A DNA stretch of 64,000 bases from a virus. The notes below the pieces were generated by a model, which searched no databases, was not told where the DNA came from, and saw nothing but the letters and a program-made list of their open reading frames with translations. This document shows positions 34,223 to 43,402 of the stretch, piece after piece; positions within the stretch are counted from its first letter, which is position 1, and every line of letters starts with the position of its first letter. A program made the translations under genes and the position numbers. The stretch is from IMG/VR virus record IMGVR_UViG_3300028558_000791, positions 124,001 to 188,000 of that record, one strand, 5' to 3'.

Positions 34223-35229
34223 TTGTGATGATCCTTAATCGTCTTTTCTCTACGAGCTAGCTCCATATCAGAGTCAATCATCTCTTGAACTAGGTCTAGG
34301 AAACTATAGTTTGGAGTCCAACCTAACTGAGTGCGTAGCTTAGTGGAGTCTCCGCATAAAGCATCTACCTCAGATGGTCTTAGGTACTTAGGGTCGAACT
34401 CAACATATTTAGTGTAATCCAGTCCAAGGATACCGAAGACTAGCTTGGCGAACTCTTCAACGGAGTGAATCTCCCCCGAGGACACCACAAAGTCATCTGC
34501 CTGTGGCGCTGTGATAATCTTATACATTGCATCGGCCACATCAGCGGCATGGGACCAGTCGCGCTGCGCGGACAAATTCCCGAGATACAGCTTATCCTGC
34601 AAGCCCAATTTGATTCTAGTTGCCGCTCTAGTGATCTTACGAGTGACGAAGGTTTCTCCACGTCTTGGGCTCTCATGGTTGAACGAGATGGCATTGCAAG
34701 CATGTAGGCCGTAGGCTTCTCTATAATTTACTGTAGCAAAGTATCCGGCTACCTTGGCAACGCCGTAAGGGCTGCGAGGATGGAATCTAGTAAGTTCATT
34801 CTGGGGCGGCGGCTCTGATCCAAACATTTCCGAGCTGGAAGCAGTAAGGAATGCGGTCTTCGGACTATTCTTTCGAATTGCTTCTAAGACTCTAAGTACG
34901 CCGGTACCTGTAACATCCATAGTGTATTCGGGAATATCAAAGCTAACACGAACGTGGCTTTGGGCACCCATGTTGAAGAATAAGTCTGGCTTTATATCAC
35001 CAATCCAATTTGCTAGAGATGAATAGTCAGATAAGTCACCGTAGACCATCTCTAGCTTGCTGGCATCAATATGAGGATCGGTGTATAGATGATCGATACG
35101 CTCGGTATTGAGAGAGCTACTACGGCGCTTCAATCCATAAACTTTATACCCCTTGGATAGTAAGAGGTCGCACAGGTAAGAACCAGTCTGTCCTGTAATG
35201 CCTGTGATACATGCCGTTCCAATTGTCAT
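34219..35229 (-). CDS. gmd: GDP-mannose 4,6-dehydratase
   Basis: A 336-residue SDR that converts GDP-mannose to GDP-4-keto-6-deoxymannose. GITGQTGSYL (9-18) is the NADP motif; ASSSEMFG holds the catalytic Ser/Glu, SPYGVAK the Tyr and Lys, and FNHESPRRGETFVTRKI is a diagnostic block shared with E. coli Gmd. Its product can feed both Fcl and the aminotransferase in the same operon. Genes overlap by 4 nt. Confidence 0.96.
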   Translation of the reverse strand: MTIGTACITGITGQTGSYLCDLLLSKGYKVYGLKRRSSSLNTERIDHLYTDPHIDASKLEMVYGDLSDYSSLANWIGDIKPDLFFNMGAQSHVRVSFDIPEYTMDVTGTGVLRVLEAIRKNSPKTAFLTASSSEMFGSEPPPQNELTRFHPRSPYGVAKVAGYFATVNYREAYGLHACNAISFNHESPRRGETFVTRKITRAATRIKLGLQDKLYLGNLSAQRDWSHAADVADAMYKIITAPQADDFVVSSGEIHSVEEFAKLVFGILGLDYTKYVEFDPKYLRPSEVDALCGDSTKLRTQLGWTPNYSFLDLVQEMIDSDMELARREKTIKDHHK

Positions 35230-35909
35230 TAACTAATCCTTATGGCGAAGGCAACGCCCGGTTTATTTTCTCGATATGAGACGTATCTGAAATTAGGGAA
35301 AGATTTACTTAGACTATCCCAAACTTCTTGAAGGCCCATACAATCAACTATATCATCAAATACCATTACTCCCCCAATCGATACGTGCCCCATTGTATCC
35401 ATCAGGTCTTGAGCGGCTCCGTCAACAGAATGATCGCCATCAATTAGAATCATATCTACCATTTTATCAGGGTTCTTACTAAAGAACTCTCGCAAAGTTA
35501 CATGTGAATCACCACTAATAAAATTAATAGGTTTACTGTACCCAAATTTACGTAGTTCTTCTGTTACAAAATCTGGTCCTGGATTAGGTGCACCGCCATA
35601 ATTCATATGCCATTCATCAAATGCATATATTTCGCATTCTGGCGATGCAATAACTACTGCCGCAGTAGACCAACCTCGTCTAACGCCAACCTCTAAAAAA
35701 GTAGATGGAACAATTTGATTAGCTAAAAAAGTAACAAAAGCCCTAGTCTCTGGCTCTTGTCTATTCAGCAAATCAATTACCATTTGTCCATAGACTGGAT
35801 CAGTAGAAATCATATCGTGCAACTTATTAGTATTTGAAATGTTCTCAGATGATTTAATCATTGTAATTAATTGCTCATCTGTTAGCGATAATAAGCTATG
35901 CTTTTTCAT
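35229..35909 (-). CDS. Class I SAM methyltransferase (Methyltransf_24 type)
   Basis: A 226-residue methyltransferase. FLEVGVRRGWSTAAV is motif I, YAFDEWH carries the acidic residue that binds the SAM ribose, and ILIDGDHSVDGAAQDL is the CmcI/rhamnosyl O-methyltransferase-like DxDH motif. It probably O-methylates a sugar made or attached by this cluster. Confidence 0.82.
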   Translation of the reverse strand: MKKHSLLSLTDEQLITMIKSSENISNTNKLHDMISTDPVYGQMVIDLLNRQEPETRAFVTFLANQIVPSTFLEVGVRRGWSTAAVVIASPECEIYAFDEWHMNYGGAPNPGPDFVTEELRKFGYSKPINFISGDSHVTLREFFSKNPDKMVDMILIDGDHSVDGAAQDLMDTMGHVSIGGVMVFDDIVDCMGLQEVWDSLSKSFPNFRYVSYRENKPGVAFAIRIS

Positions 35910-37033
35910 GGTCCATTAACTCCTCTTACGTAACCATTAACAGTATCGATAATGTATTGTTGTTCGTCTACGGTTAATTCTGGAAAGCTTGGTAGAATAA
36001 AACACTCTTTATTCAAGAGGTTTGCAACGGTACAGTCACCTGGCCTAATATCTGGATTATTTATGAGATGACTATGAGAAAAGATAGAGTAAAACATTGG
36101 TCTCACTTCTATTCCCTTCATCTTGAAATAAAGTTCGGCCGCATCATATGACAATTGGCCAGGGACTCTGACACCAAACATCCAGTTAGCATTGGCGGTA
36201 TTTTCTTCACTAATTTGGATTCTAATCTCATCACGATTACCAAAAGCCTGTCGATAAGTGTCAAAGATATTACGTTTGAGATTTAGGATATCGTGTAATG
36301 TATCTAGCTGGCCATATAAGATAGCTGCTTGCACATTGGTCATACGATAATTATAACCCAATTCATTATGGACGAATCTTGTTTTAGACTGTCCCTGTCC
36401 CTGTACACATTTAGCATACTCGTAGGTTTCTTCAAAATTAGTTATAAAGAGGCCACCTTCACCACTGGTAATATTCTTGTTTCCAAAGAAAGATGCAGAA
36501 GCGGCGAAGCTGGCACGACCTGTTGCTAATCCACCATAGCCTCCTAAAAATCCTTCGCAGTTATCCTCTACAAAATGAACGTTAGGGAATTTAGCTTGCA
36601 ATCGAGGGACATTAACAACGTTACCAATATTGTGAACAATCAATACGTCAGCATCTGGTTCGGCAGTGATGGCCGCTTCCAATTTATCAATATCTACATT
36701 CCAAGTATCTAGATTGGCATCGATAGGGATTAGTTCGTAGTTGCCATCAAATAGAAAAGCATTCCAGGCGGCAACATAAACGTTGTTTGGTACGATGATC
36801 TTCTTCTTGCCAGAGGAGGGCGGACATACTTTATACAACGCTTTAGCCATCAAATGGCAGGCACTAGTTCCGTTGTTGAGCGGAATTACATACGGTGTTT
36901 GTAATATACCTTGTAGCCTCTCAGTTACCATGGGCAGATATTTACCTTGGGAAGACAGCCAAGTGGAATCTAATGCATCATGAGCGTACTGTAAAGAGCT
37001 AGGTGGTAGATATGGTTTATATACTGGTATCAT
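35906..37033 (-). CDS. DegT/DnrJ/EryC1 aminotransferase, GDP-perosamine synthase-like
   Basis: A 375-residue PLP-dependent sugar aminotransferase. LNNGTSACHL near residue 55, an aspartate in VEDNCEG, and the Schiff-base Lys in FFGNKNITSGEGG mark the family. With Gmd in the same operon the likely reaction is transamination of GDP-4-keto-6-deoxymannose to GDP-perosamine. The adjacent acetyltransferase supports this. Other 4-keto sugar substrates are possible. Confidence 0.88.
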   Translation of the reverse strand: MIPVYKPYLPPSSLQYAHDALDSTWLSSQGKYLPMVTERLQGILQTPYVIPLNNGTSACHLMAKALYKVCPPSSGKKKIIVPNNVYVAAWNAFLFDGNYELIPIDANLDTWNVDIDKLEAAITAEPDADVLIVHNIGNVVNVPRLQAKFPNVHFVEDNCEGFLGGYGGLATGRASFAASASFFGNKNITSGEGGLFITNFEETYEYAKCVQGQGQSKTRFVHNELGYNYRMTNVQAAILYGQLDTLHDILNLKRNIFDTYRQAFGNRDEIRIQISEENTANANWMFGVRVPGQLSYDAAELYFKMKGIEVRPMFYSIFSHSHLINNPDIRPGDCTVANLLNKECFILPSFPELTVDEQQYIIDTVNGYVRGVNGP

Positions 37034-37034
37034 T

Positions 37035-37340
37035 TTAATATGTCTTATGTTGGTTTTGGATGAATGTACCGTTATCTAAATCATCGCCCTTAACAGCCGC
37101 AGAGACTACTTCGGCCACTTTCTTATCAACTTCTAAAATCATTGCCTGTCTTTGAACGTTAAGGTCCATGGATTTTTGGAATGCGTTGAAGAGTTTCTTC
37201 ATGCCTTCCTCGGTACCATAGACGATTTTAAACTCTTCAAAGCTCATTTTTCTAACAATGTAGAGTTCTTCCTGTGCCAAGAACATTTTCTGATTGACTG
37301 TTGCTAGCTTATCTATTAATGAACCAATTGTATCAGCCAT
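37035..37340 (-). CDS. Small helical protein in the sugar operon
   Basis: A 101-residue, mainly helical protein. The start at 37340 has SD GGAGAAG; the longer frame start at 37376 lies within the acetyltransferase gene. Contains MSFEEFKIVYGTEEGMKKLF in its middle. No family recognised; its operon position suggests an accessory role in glycan assembly. Confidence 0.68.
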   Translation of the reverse strand: MADTIGSLIDKLATVNQKMFLAQEELYIVRKMSFEEFKIVYGTEEGMKKLFNAFQKSMDLNVQRQAMILEVDKKVAEVVSAAVKGDDLDNGTFIQNQHKTY

Positions 37341-37956
37341 TTTTCTTCTCCATTTTCCTGGCAGGCACTCCCACATAAATCCCGCTCTCTATTATATCTT
37401 TTGATACGCATGCGGCGGCTCCGACAGTTACATCGTCACAAATAGAAATATCTTCAACTGTGGAAGAGTTGGTACCCATATACACTCTGTGCCCAGCCGT
37501 CACTTTGCCACTAACATGAACGCCGGGGGCGGTAGTAAAAAAGGCTCCCGTCTTAACGTCATGCCCAATAGTTGTAGCTAGGTTTAATTGTGACCATGGA
37601 CCAAGAGTAATATCACAAGTTAGAATACAGTTGGCACAAATCACCGAACCATATCCCACTATAATGTTAGGATCCATTAGATTCGCACTAGGCGACACTA
37701 AAGTTTTGAAAACTCCCATCCCATGGCGAGCAATGATTTGATCAACTATTTTCTTTCGTAATTTGGGGCTACCAACTGCCACTACAGCTTGATGCTGGGA
37801 AGGATCAAAGTAGTCTTCATTTTTTACTTTAGTGCCGCAAAAATATCCCCCAGCATTCAAATCAATAAAGGCATCAACCTCACAACCACACTGTAAAGCA
37901 AGCCAATAAACCTCTTTGGCAAATCCGCCAGCCCCATATATACAAAGTTTAGACAT
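37333..37956 (-). CDS. NeuD/PglD/PerB-type sugar acyltransferase
   Basis: A 207-residue protein. The N-terminal Rossmann-like part begins LCIYGAGGFAKEV; the C-terminal half is a left-handed beta-helix of hexapeptide repeats (from about 90 to 200) with the catalytic His in TTIGHDV. The family acetylates amino sugars, including GDP-perosamine in PerB. With the aminotransferase in the operon, GDP-N-acetylperosamine is the probable product. SD AAAGGAAT precedes the ATG at 37956. Confidence 0.87.
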   Translation of the reverse strand: MSKLCIYGAGGFAKEVYWLALQCGCEVDAFIDLNAGGYFCGTKVKNEDYFDPSQHQAVVAVGSPKLRKKIVDQIIARHGMGVFKTLVSPSANLMDPNIIVGYGSVICANCILTCDITLGPWSQLNLATTIGHDVKTGAFFTTAPGVHVSGKVTAGHRVYMGTNSSTVEDISICDDVTVGAAACVSKDIIESGIYVGVPARKMEKKNG

Positions 37957-38869
37957 GTAGATTCCTTTCAATCAAATCTTCTACAATAGTAAGGTTAGTA
38001 TGCCCGGAAACAGTGATCTTAGATGTGTACTTAACCTTATCTCTAAATAAACTAGATAACCAAAAAGTATTATCCTTCTCTGGTATCATATTAGAAAAAC
38101 AAACAAGATTTTTAGGTTTATCAAATAAGTTGTCTTGAATGAAGGCAAAGGTATAAGCGCCGGAAGCCCTACCAATAATGGTATCACAGTATGTACTAAT
38201 AAAAGCATTTTCATTCAAATCAAAACCATTCTTCTTAATAATAGAAGAAGAATATATAATGTTAGAGTGTTTGGCTGGATCGAAACCAGCTTCATGATTA
38301 GTGAGTATAAAAGTGATGCCGTGGTATTTGTTTGCTAGGTTAGTTATAACTGGTAGCATTGGAAAGTTTTCCGCCTGCCCAGATTGGGCGTGTCCGTTAG
38401 CCACTAATACTAATGGTCCGGTGTTAGTATCTAATAGGTTTTTTGCAGAGGCGATTTCAAATTTAGAGAAATCTATTTTAGGAAACCACTTTTCAGGATT
38501 AGGCTCGATGTCAGATAAACTGAATCCAAAATGGATCTTACATACCTCATCAAACATAATGTAAAGACAATCAAAGGTAATTCCATATGTATTCATATAA
38601 TGGAATCGTCTTTGAGCATACCAAGTATTAATTAATATAGTGTCACCTCTGATAATTACTCCTTCATGCTCACTGAAATTTAGTGGTACTTGATTGAATG
38701 ACATACTCGGAATATCCGCTAAAATATTCATATTATTCCTATGCGAATAGGATATCTGAACATCAGGAAACTTTTGTCGAAATACTTCTGATAGTTTTCT
38801 AACAAACTCTCTAGAAACGTGAATATCACCATTATGAAAGTGATTATAGAAAACTATATGTCTGTACAT
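37949..38869 (-). CDS. Putative GT-B glycosyltransferase
   Basis: A 306-residue protein. FYNHFHNGDIHVSREFVRKL at the N terminus, VLVANGHAQSGQ and FILTNHEAGFDPAKHSNIIY in the middle, and TIIGRASGAYTFAFI near the C terminus resemble heptosyltransferase-like GT-B proteins. Donor and acceptor are unknown. Assignment rests on pattern and operon context. Confidence 0.6.
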   Translation of the reverse strand: MYRHIVFYNHFHNGDIHVSREFVRKLSEVFRQKFPDVQISYSHRNNMNILADIPSMSFNQVPLNFSEHEGVIIRGDTILINTWYAQRRFHYMNTYGITFDCLYIMFDEVCKIHFGFSLSDIEPNPEKWFPKIDFSKFEIASAKNLLDTNTGPLVLVANGHAQSGQAENFPMLPVITNLANKYHGITFILTNHEAGFDPAKHSNIIYSSSIIKKNGFDLNENAFISTYCDTIIGRASGAYTFAFIQDNLFDKPKNLVCFSNMIPEKDNTFWLSSLFRDKVKYTSKITVSGHTNLTIVEDLIERNLHV

Positions 38870-39432
38870 TATAAGCTCGAAGTTGGTATGGTTAGATATG
38901 GTTCTGGTACAACATCTGCCATTGTATAGTTACGTACTCCTGAGTTATGGACATGATAGGATTTGATTGATTTGCTAGGGTTAGTTACACCATAGCCTGC
39001 CTTATTAAACTCATAAGCTATTCTATTATCACAACCTCTAATTCCTAAAGTGAAATTACCGAAGACGCCCTCTACTTTGCCTTTTACAATCCAGGTATCT
39101 TGACTATCTGACCTGTCAAAAAATCTAACAAGAGCATCATTGCCTAGCCAGTCCCAACGACTTAGGGCGTACAATTGTTTGTGCTTCATATTGAGCGCTA
39201 AAGCAATCGTCTCATCAAAGAATATGTCAGAGTTACAAATGATATTGATGTCATCTGGTTCAGTTATCTTATTGATTTGTTGAAAGAAAAAATCATAGGT
39301 AGGTTTGCTAGCAGACTCTATTACGGTAGTGGTAATCAACTTATTAGCTAAGTTTCTCTGTAGACAGTAATCGATCTCTCTTTTGCGAATCGGATTTTTA
39401 TCTTCATAGTAGTTGTAGAATAATCTAATCAT
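38869..39432 (-). CDS. Putative glycosyltransferase-like protein
   Basis: A 187-residue protein. ICNSDIFFDETIALA includes an NSDI motif similar to GT-A metal-binding loops; ALSRWDWLGND, FTLGIRGCDNRIAYEF and SYHVHNSGVRNY follow the order of small phage glycosyltransferase-like proteins. It is shorter than typical GT-A enzymes, so it may be a minimal form. Confidence 0.6.
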   Translation of the reverse strand: MIRLFYNYYEDKNPIRKREIDYCLQRNLANKLITTTVIESASKPTYDFFFQQINKITEPDDINIICNSDIFFDETIALALNMKHKQLYALSRWDWLGNDALVRFFDRSDSQDTWIVKGKVEGVFGNFTLGIRGCDNRIAYEFNKAGYGVTNPSKSIKSYHVHNSGVRNYTMADVVPEPYLTIPTSSL

Positions 39433-39433
39433 A

Positions 39434-40390
39434 TTACACCAAATGTATTAGGTCAGTCATGTGTAGAAGTTCAACTACCCTCGAAGTAAAGGTATGTTCT
39501 TTTAGAACTCTTTGATATCCGTTCATGCCGACCTGTCTTGCAATTTCCGGATTACTTTTACAATACTCAACAATATCAGTTATCTCTTTAACGGAGCGTG
39601 CCGTGAAAATTTCTTTACCTTCAATGAAGTAACTTTCAACTCCTGGGAAATACCAGGTGATAGTTGGCCTGCCAGATGCTAAACAATGTAGCAGCCTATC
39701 AGAGAAGTAATGTGACACATTGTTGAAGTGGCTGATGCTTAGCGCACAGACACTTTGATTGTATATTTCATTAGCTCGTACTGGCTCGATAGTTGGACAG
39801 GCAGGAACATATCCAGTTCCAAACATACCAAATTTAACTCCATATGTACTTCTTAAAGAGTCAACTACACCAGTTCTTAAATGACCATCTGGAAAAGTAT
39901 GGCCATAGTTATTTCCTAAGAAACTAACATCATACTTAAACAAATCTAGATTCATTGGATAATTAACTTTAGGGTGATATCCAATTTGCCAGTATTTAAC
40001 ATTTTTGCATCCGGCCCTCCTATACATCTCTAATTGTCCAGTACTAGAAATTAAAGAAAGATCTACTTCATGAGCCGTATCAAGAAATGGTTTTTGAGCA
40101 GAATCTCTTACGTCACCCGTCCAGTTTGTAATTACTACACCAGGAGATAGTTTTCTAGCTTCAGCAATCACGCTAGCATCAATCAACCCAGTGAATTGTA
40201 GTTGCATATGAATTAGATTGGGCTGGAACTTCTTGACCTTAGTAAGGAATTCATGAGCCACTGTTCCTTTGCTATGAGTTCTTTCCCATAGTCCCCAGAA
40301 ATCAAATACTTCTAGTTTAGTTCCGGCGTTCTCAAAACCTTCAACCATACCAGGTTGATTGCCAATTGGTAAATAAAGTACCTTTAACAT
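39434..40390 (-). CDS. CgeB-like GT-B glycosyltransferase
   Basis: A 318-residue protein with a GT-B layout. The C-terminal domain has SHYFSDRLLHCLASGRPTIT and EIARQVGMNGYQRVLKEHTF, typical of CgeB/GT4-like transferases that bind the nucleotide sugar. The N-terminal Rossmann half begins LKVLYLPIGNQPG. Acceptor unknown. Confidence 0.72.
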   Translation of the reverse strand: MLKVLYLPIGNQPGMVEGFENAGTKLEVFDFWGLWERTHSKGTVAHEFLTKVKKFQPNLIHMQLQFTGLIDASVIAEARKLSPGVVITNWTGDVRDSAQKPFLDTAHEVDLSLISSTGQLEMYRRAGCKNVKYWQIGYHPKVNYPMNLDLFKYDVSFLGNNYGHTFPDGHLRTGVVDSLRSTYGVKFGMFGTGYVPACPTIEPVRANEIYNQSVCALSISHFNNVSHYFSDRLLHCLASGRPTITWYFPGVESYFIEGKEIFTARSVKEITDIVEYCKSNPEIARQVGMNGYQRVLKEHTFTSRVVELLHMTDLIHLV

Positions 40391-42180
40391 TATACGCCCA
40401 CCAATTTCTGAACTGAAGCGACAAGCTTATCATTGTACTCACTATCAAACTTAGCAGGAGTCTTTGGTTTATCCATGAAAACAGATACCGCCTTGTGTAT
40501 GTCCGTAGCCACAGGGTAGGTAGAGTTGTTTTGTGAAATCATAACGGAACCATTCTGGTTTAGATAGGTTTGGTTGTTTGTAATGATAGGTAGTGATAGC
40601 GCACTAGCTAGGTTTAGAATACCTGACATGTAATATGTATTGGTGGCCATATCAACTACAGCTTTAGCTCCCATAAACAAAGCAGCGATACTACTATAAC
40701 CAACAGTGTCGGAAACAAATTCTGCGTAGGTAGGTAGTTTGACACGAGACCCAACTATGATAAGCTTACCGAATCTTTCTTCCCACGACTCTAGAAGAAT
40801 GCGAGTTATCTCTTCATCTTTTTCAAAGTATAAGAAATAATCAAATCTAATAGCGCTGGCAGCTAACATTGGCCATGGTTTCTCTACTCGTAAAACATTG
40901 GCTTCCGGTACGTGTCTCAATATCTCTTGCATATTGATTAGTGATGGTGTTAGAATAGTTTCACAGGCCCTAAACTTGTCTATATGTGCTTGTTGTAGAT
41001 TGCCTTGAAACCATTCTTCTACCCAAACTCTTTTGCTAGGTTTAAGGGTATCTAGAGAACACATTACTACGTTGGGCTCATCGAAAGATTTATTGAATCC
41101 CATCATGCTAGTTGCTTTAGAGGACACCACTAAATTAGGAAAGAAGGGAGCAATCTTCTTCATCCAAAGTCTGGAGTGTGGGCTATCTGGAAAGATGATT
41201 CCCGAGTTCTGATAAGTGGTTGGTGGCTCGTAAGTTTCGGGGGTCAGCAGCGCAAATTCTTTACTATTACGCATCACTTGAAAATTGAGCGTGTCGGACT
41301 TAGGTTCAACGTAGTTGCTCGACGTGTAGGTGTTGGACGTACCTGGATGCACCAGGCCCTCTGATATTATACGAGAGTGCATTGGCGGTCTAGGAGCAGA
41401 TGTCAATACAGTCGGAATACCACTACTCTGAATTGTAGAAACAAAAGTAGATGGTGGTGGAACAAAACCAAACGGAAAGTTAGGACCATTAGGTGGCGGC
41501 TGAACAACTACTGCTGGTTGGCTACCCACGTATGGTAGTGTAAGTCCAGCTTCGTTTTTGACACAGAACCAGATTCTTCTCTTATGGATATCGGTACTGT
41601 TGTCATTACGTTCGATCCAGTCATATTTGAACTCACTAGAGTTGAACTTATCTTTATCCATTCGTTTGAAAGTCATACCATAATTGGTTAGTAGTCTTTC
41701 AATATACGCTGCGCTTGGGCGAGACCCAGTTCCGTTAAATGCTAAATCATAAACTTCTTTGGCTTCCGGAATATGAATGATCTTGTTAGGATCATCAGAG
41801 TCACAGACTGCAGTTTCTAGAATCAGATATGTAGTAGAAGCGCAGGCGGCCTTGATATGTTCATCGATTGAAGCAAGATGACACACTAAACCTAAATCAA
41901 GAATCATATCGAACTTAGTTCCATGGAAAGGCCACGGTCCTTCTAAGTTGGCTCTTATTACCTTAACGCCTGGGAATTTTTTAGATACTACTTTGAGATG
42001 GTCTTGTCGAACATCTACAGCAGTTATGTCTGCACCTAAACGATATAGAACTCCACTTAAATCAGCATGCCCACAACCTAAATCGGCCACTTTCTTGTTG
42101 TAAAAGAATTTGTAGCCGAAATAATCTATGATGCCTTTGATACGCTTTGAATTCCAATCGAAGTATTTTCCGTCAAACAT
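40390..42180 (-). CDS. Methyltransferase-glycosyltransferase-like fusion protein
   Basis: A 596-residue two-domain protein. Residues about 1-205 are a class I SAM methyltransferase (VADLGCGHADLSGVL, then ITAVDVRQDHL). A Pro-, Ser- and Thr-rich linker spans about 220-300. The C-terminal part (about 330-596) has GT-B-like features, including SIAALFMGAKAVVDMATNTY and SALSLPIITNNQ. The fusion suggests a sugar that is transferred and methylated by one protein. The second domain is assigned with less certainty. Confidence 0.7.
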   Translation of the reverse strand: MFDGKYFDWNSKRIKGIIDYFGYKFFYNKKVADLGCGHADLSGVLYRLGADITAVDVRQDHLKVVSKKFPGVKVIRANLEGPWPFHGTKFDMILDLGLVCHLASIDEHIKAACASTTYLILETAVCDSDDPNKIIHIPEAKEVYDLAFNGTGSRPSAAYIERLLTNYGMTFKRMDKDKFNSSEFKYDWIERNDNSTDIHKRRIWFCVKNEAGLTLPYVGSQPAVVVQPPPNGPNFPFGFVPPPSTFVSTIQSSGIPTVLTSAPRPPMHSRIISEGLVHPGTSNTYTSSNYVEPKSDTLNFQVMRNSKEFALLTPETYEPPTTYQNSGIIFPDSPHSRLWMKKIAPFFPNLVVSSKATSMMGFNKSFDEPNVVMCSLDTLKPSKRVWVEEWFQGNLQQAHIDKFRACETILTPSLINMQEILRHVPEANVLRVEKPWPMLAASAIRFDYFLYFEKDEEITRILLESWEERFGKLIIVGSRVKLPTYAEFVSDTVGYSSIAALFMGAKAVVDMATNTYYMSGILNLASALSLPIITNNQTYLNQNGSVMISQNNSTYPVATDIHKAVSVFMDKPKTPAKFDSEYNDKLVASVQKLVGV

Positions 42181-42212
42181 TATCTTCCAATCTTGATCTA
42201 ATTAGATTTTAT

Positions 42213-42965
42213 TCACATCGATGGACCATGATACGGAATAAAAACAGGTTTGATTCGGTATGTATAAGCGTAGCAGTTGTTTTGGAATTTTACTAAATTG
42301 TTCTTATGAGCGGCATCTTTGAATTCTCGATACCCTTCAGTAGCAACAACAGTTTCATCAAAATGATGTCCCTTGTCTTTTAGATAGCCCACTTCCCATC
42401 CAACTAACCTGGCCCTAAAGAAGAAATCGGCATCTTCCTCTCCATAGATTCCATAATCTGTAGTGAAGTAACCAATCTTTTTATGTAGGTCCCTATGGAA
42501 AACTGAACAGGCTGTTCCAAGGTTGCCAGCCTTCTTGAGTTGGAAAGTCTTATCATTCCTAGTAACTAGATCATAGTTGTCGTTTTCAAAACTCACACCA
42601 ATGGTAATTCTGTTACCTTCTTTGTCTTTGATTATGTCTGTACATTGAGACAGCCATTTATCGGGGAACTCAACGTCATTGTCTATAGTGGCAAGGAACT
42701 CATCCTCCGCCCCATACTTATTTGCCATTAGAAGACCTTGGTTTCTTCCCATAGCAATTCCTTTGTTTGTAGGATTGAAATGAATCTTACAATCAACTGA
42801 TAATTGTTCCGGTAGTTTTTCTAAAAACTCTTTTGTTCCATCAGTAGATCCATTATCTACAATCAATAATCTATATGGGCCATCAGTAGTTTTGAAAAAG
42901 TTATCAAACATTCGTTTTGTGAATTCGAGCCTGTTATAGGTTACTAGCATAATTGAAGTCGTCAT
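42213..42965 (-). CDS. GT2 family glycosyltransferase
   Basis: A 250-residue GT-A enzyme. SIMLVTYNRLEFTKRMFDNF, LLIVDNGSTDGTKEFL and ATIDNDVEFPDKW (with the DND metal motif) are typical of family 2. A later EEDADFFFRARLVGW is the catalytic-base region. The ATG at 42965 follows GAGGAT; a longer frame start at 43055 would run into the divergent gene. It is the first gene of the minus-strand sugar operon. Confidence 0.9.
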   Translation of the reverse strand: MTTSIMLVTYNRLEFTKRMFDNFFKTTDGPYRLLIVDNGSTDGTKEFLEKLPEQLSVDCKIHFNPTNKGIAMGRNQGLLMANKYGAEDEFLATIDNDVEFPDKWLSQCTDIIKDKEGNRITIGVSFENDNYDLVTRNDKTFQLKKAGNLGTACSVFHRDLHKKIGYFTTDYGIYGEEDADFFFRARLVGWEVGYLKDKGHHFDETVVATEGYREFKDAAHKNNLVKFQNNCYAYTYRIKPVFIPYHGPSM

Positions 42966-43026
42966 GATATCCTCATATAACTTAAGGGTGAGCGGTGCGC
43001 CTTTCAACGCATATAAAAGGTGAATT
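42966..43026. promoter_or_regulatory. Divergent intergenic promoter region
   Basis: This 61-bp gap separates the sugar operon from rightward genes. On the minus strand TTGAAA is followed 22 nt later by TATATG; on the plus strand TATAAA lies shortly before the SD AAGGTG. Spacings are not classical, so exact promoters are unsettled. Confidence 0.4.
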
Positions 43027-43218
43027 ATGGATCCAAATGAAAAGAAAACCGTCAAAATTCCAGTTTGGGATCTGGAAGTGGATGAAATTATAGAGATGGA
43101 AATAGATCAAGACGCCCTAGATGCTATGGATAAAGCTGACAAAGAAGCTGAAGAGCGCTATGAAGAGGCTTGCAGACGTGACCGAGAAGAACTAAGATAT
43201 GTGAGGGATGATGACTGA
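43027..43218 (+). CDS. Small acidic hypothetical protein
   Basis: A 63-residue, strongly acidic helical protein with SD AAAAGGTGA. No family recognised. It overlaps the next small gene. Confidence 0.65.
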   Translation: MDPNEKKTVKIPVWDLEVDEIIEMEIDQDALDAMDKADKEAEERYEEACRRDREELRYVRDDD

Positions 43219-43384
43219 AGAAGAGTTACAATCAATAATAGCTAAATTGAAAGCATTTCTAGCAACTCCTGAAGGGAAAGAATCCCTTAGGATAGCTGGC
43301 GAAAAAGCCGCTAAAACAGCTAAAGATATGGAAGAACGAACAAAAATTCCCTGGGAATGGATGCATCGACCAATTGACTTCTAA
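43211..43384 (+). CDS. Small helical hypothetical protein
   Basis: A 57-residue protein (MTEEELQSIIAKLKAFLATP at the start) with SD GAGGG. The C terminus has IPWEWMHRPIDF. It overlaps the previous stop by 8 nt in another frame. Confidence 0.6.
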   Translation: MTEEELQSIIAKLKAFLATPEGKESLRIAGEKAAKTAKDMEERTKIPWEWMHRPIDF

Positions 43385-43402
43385 TAACTAAGCATTATAT
43401 AG

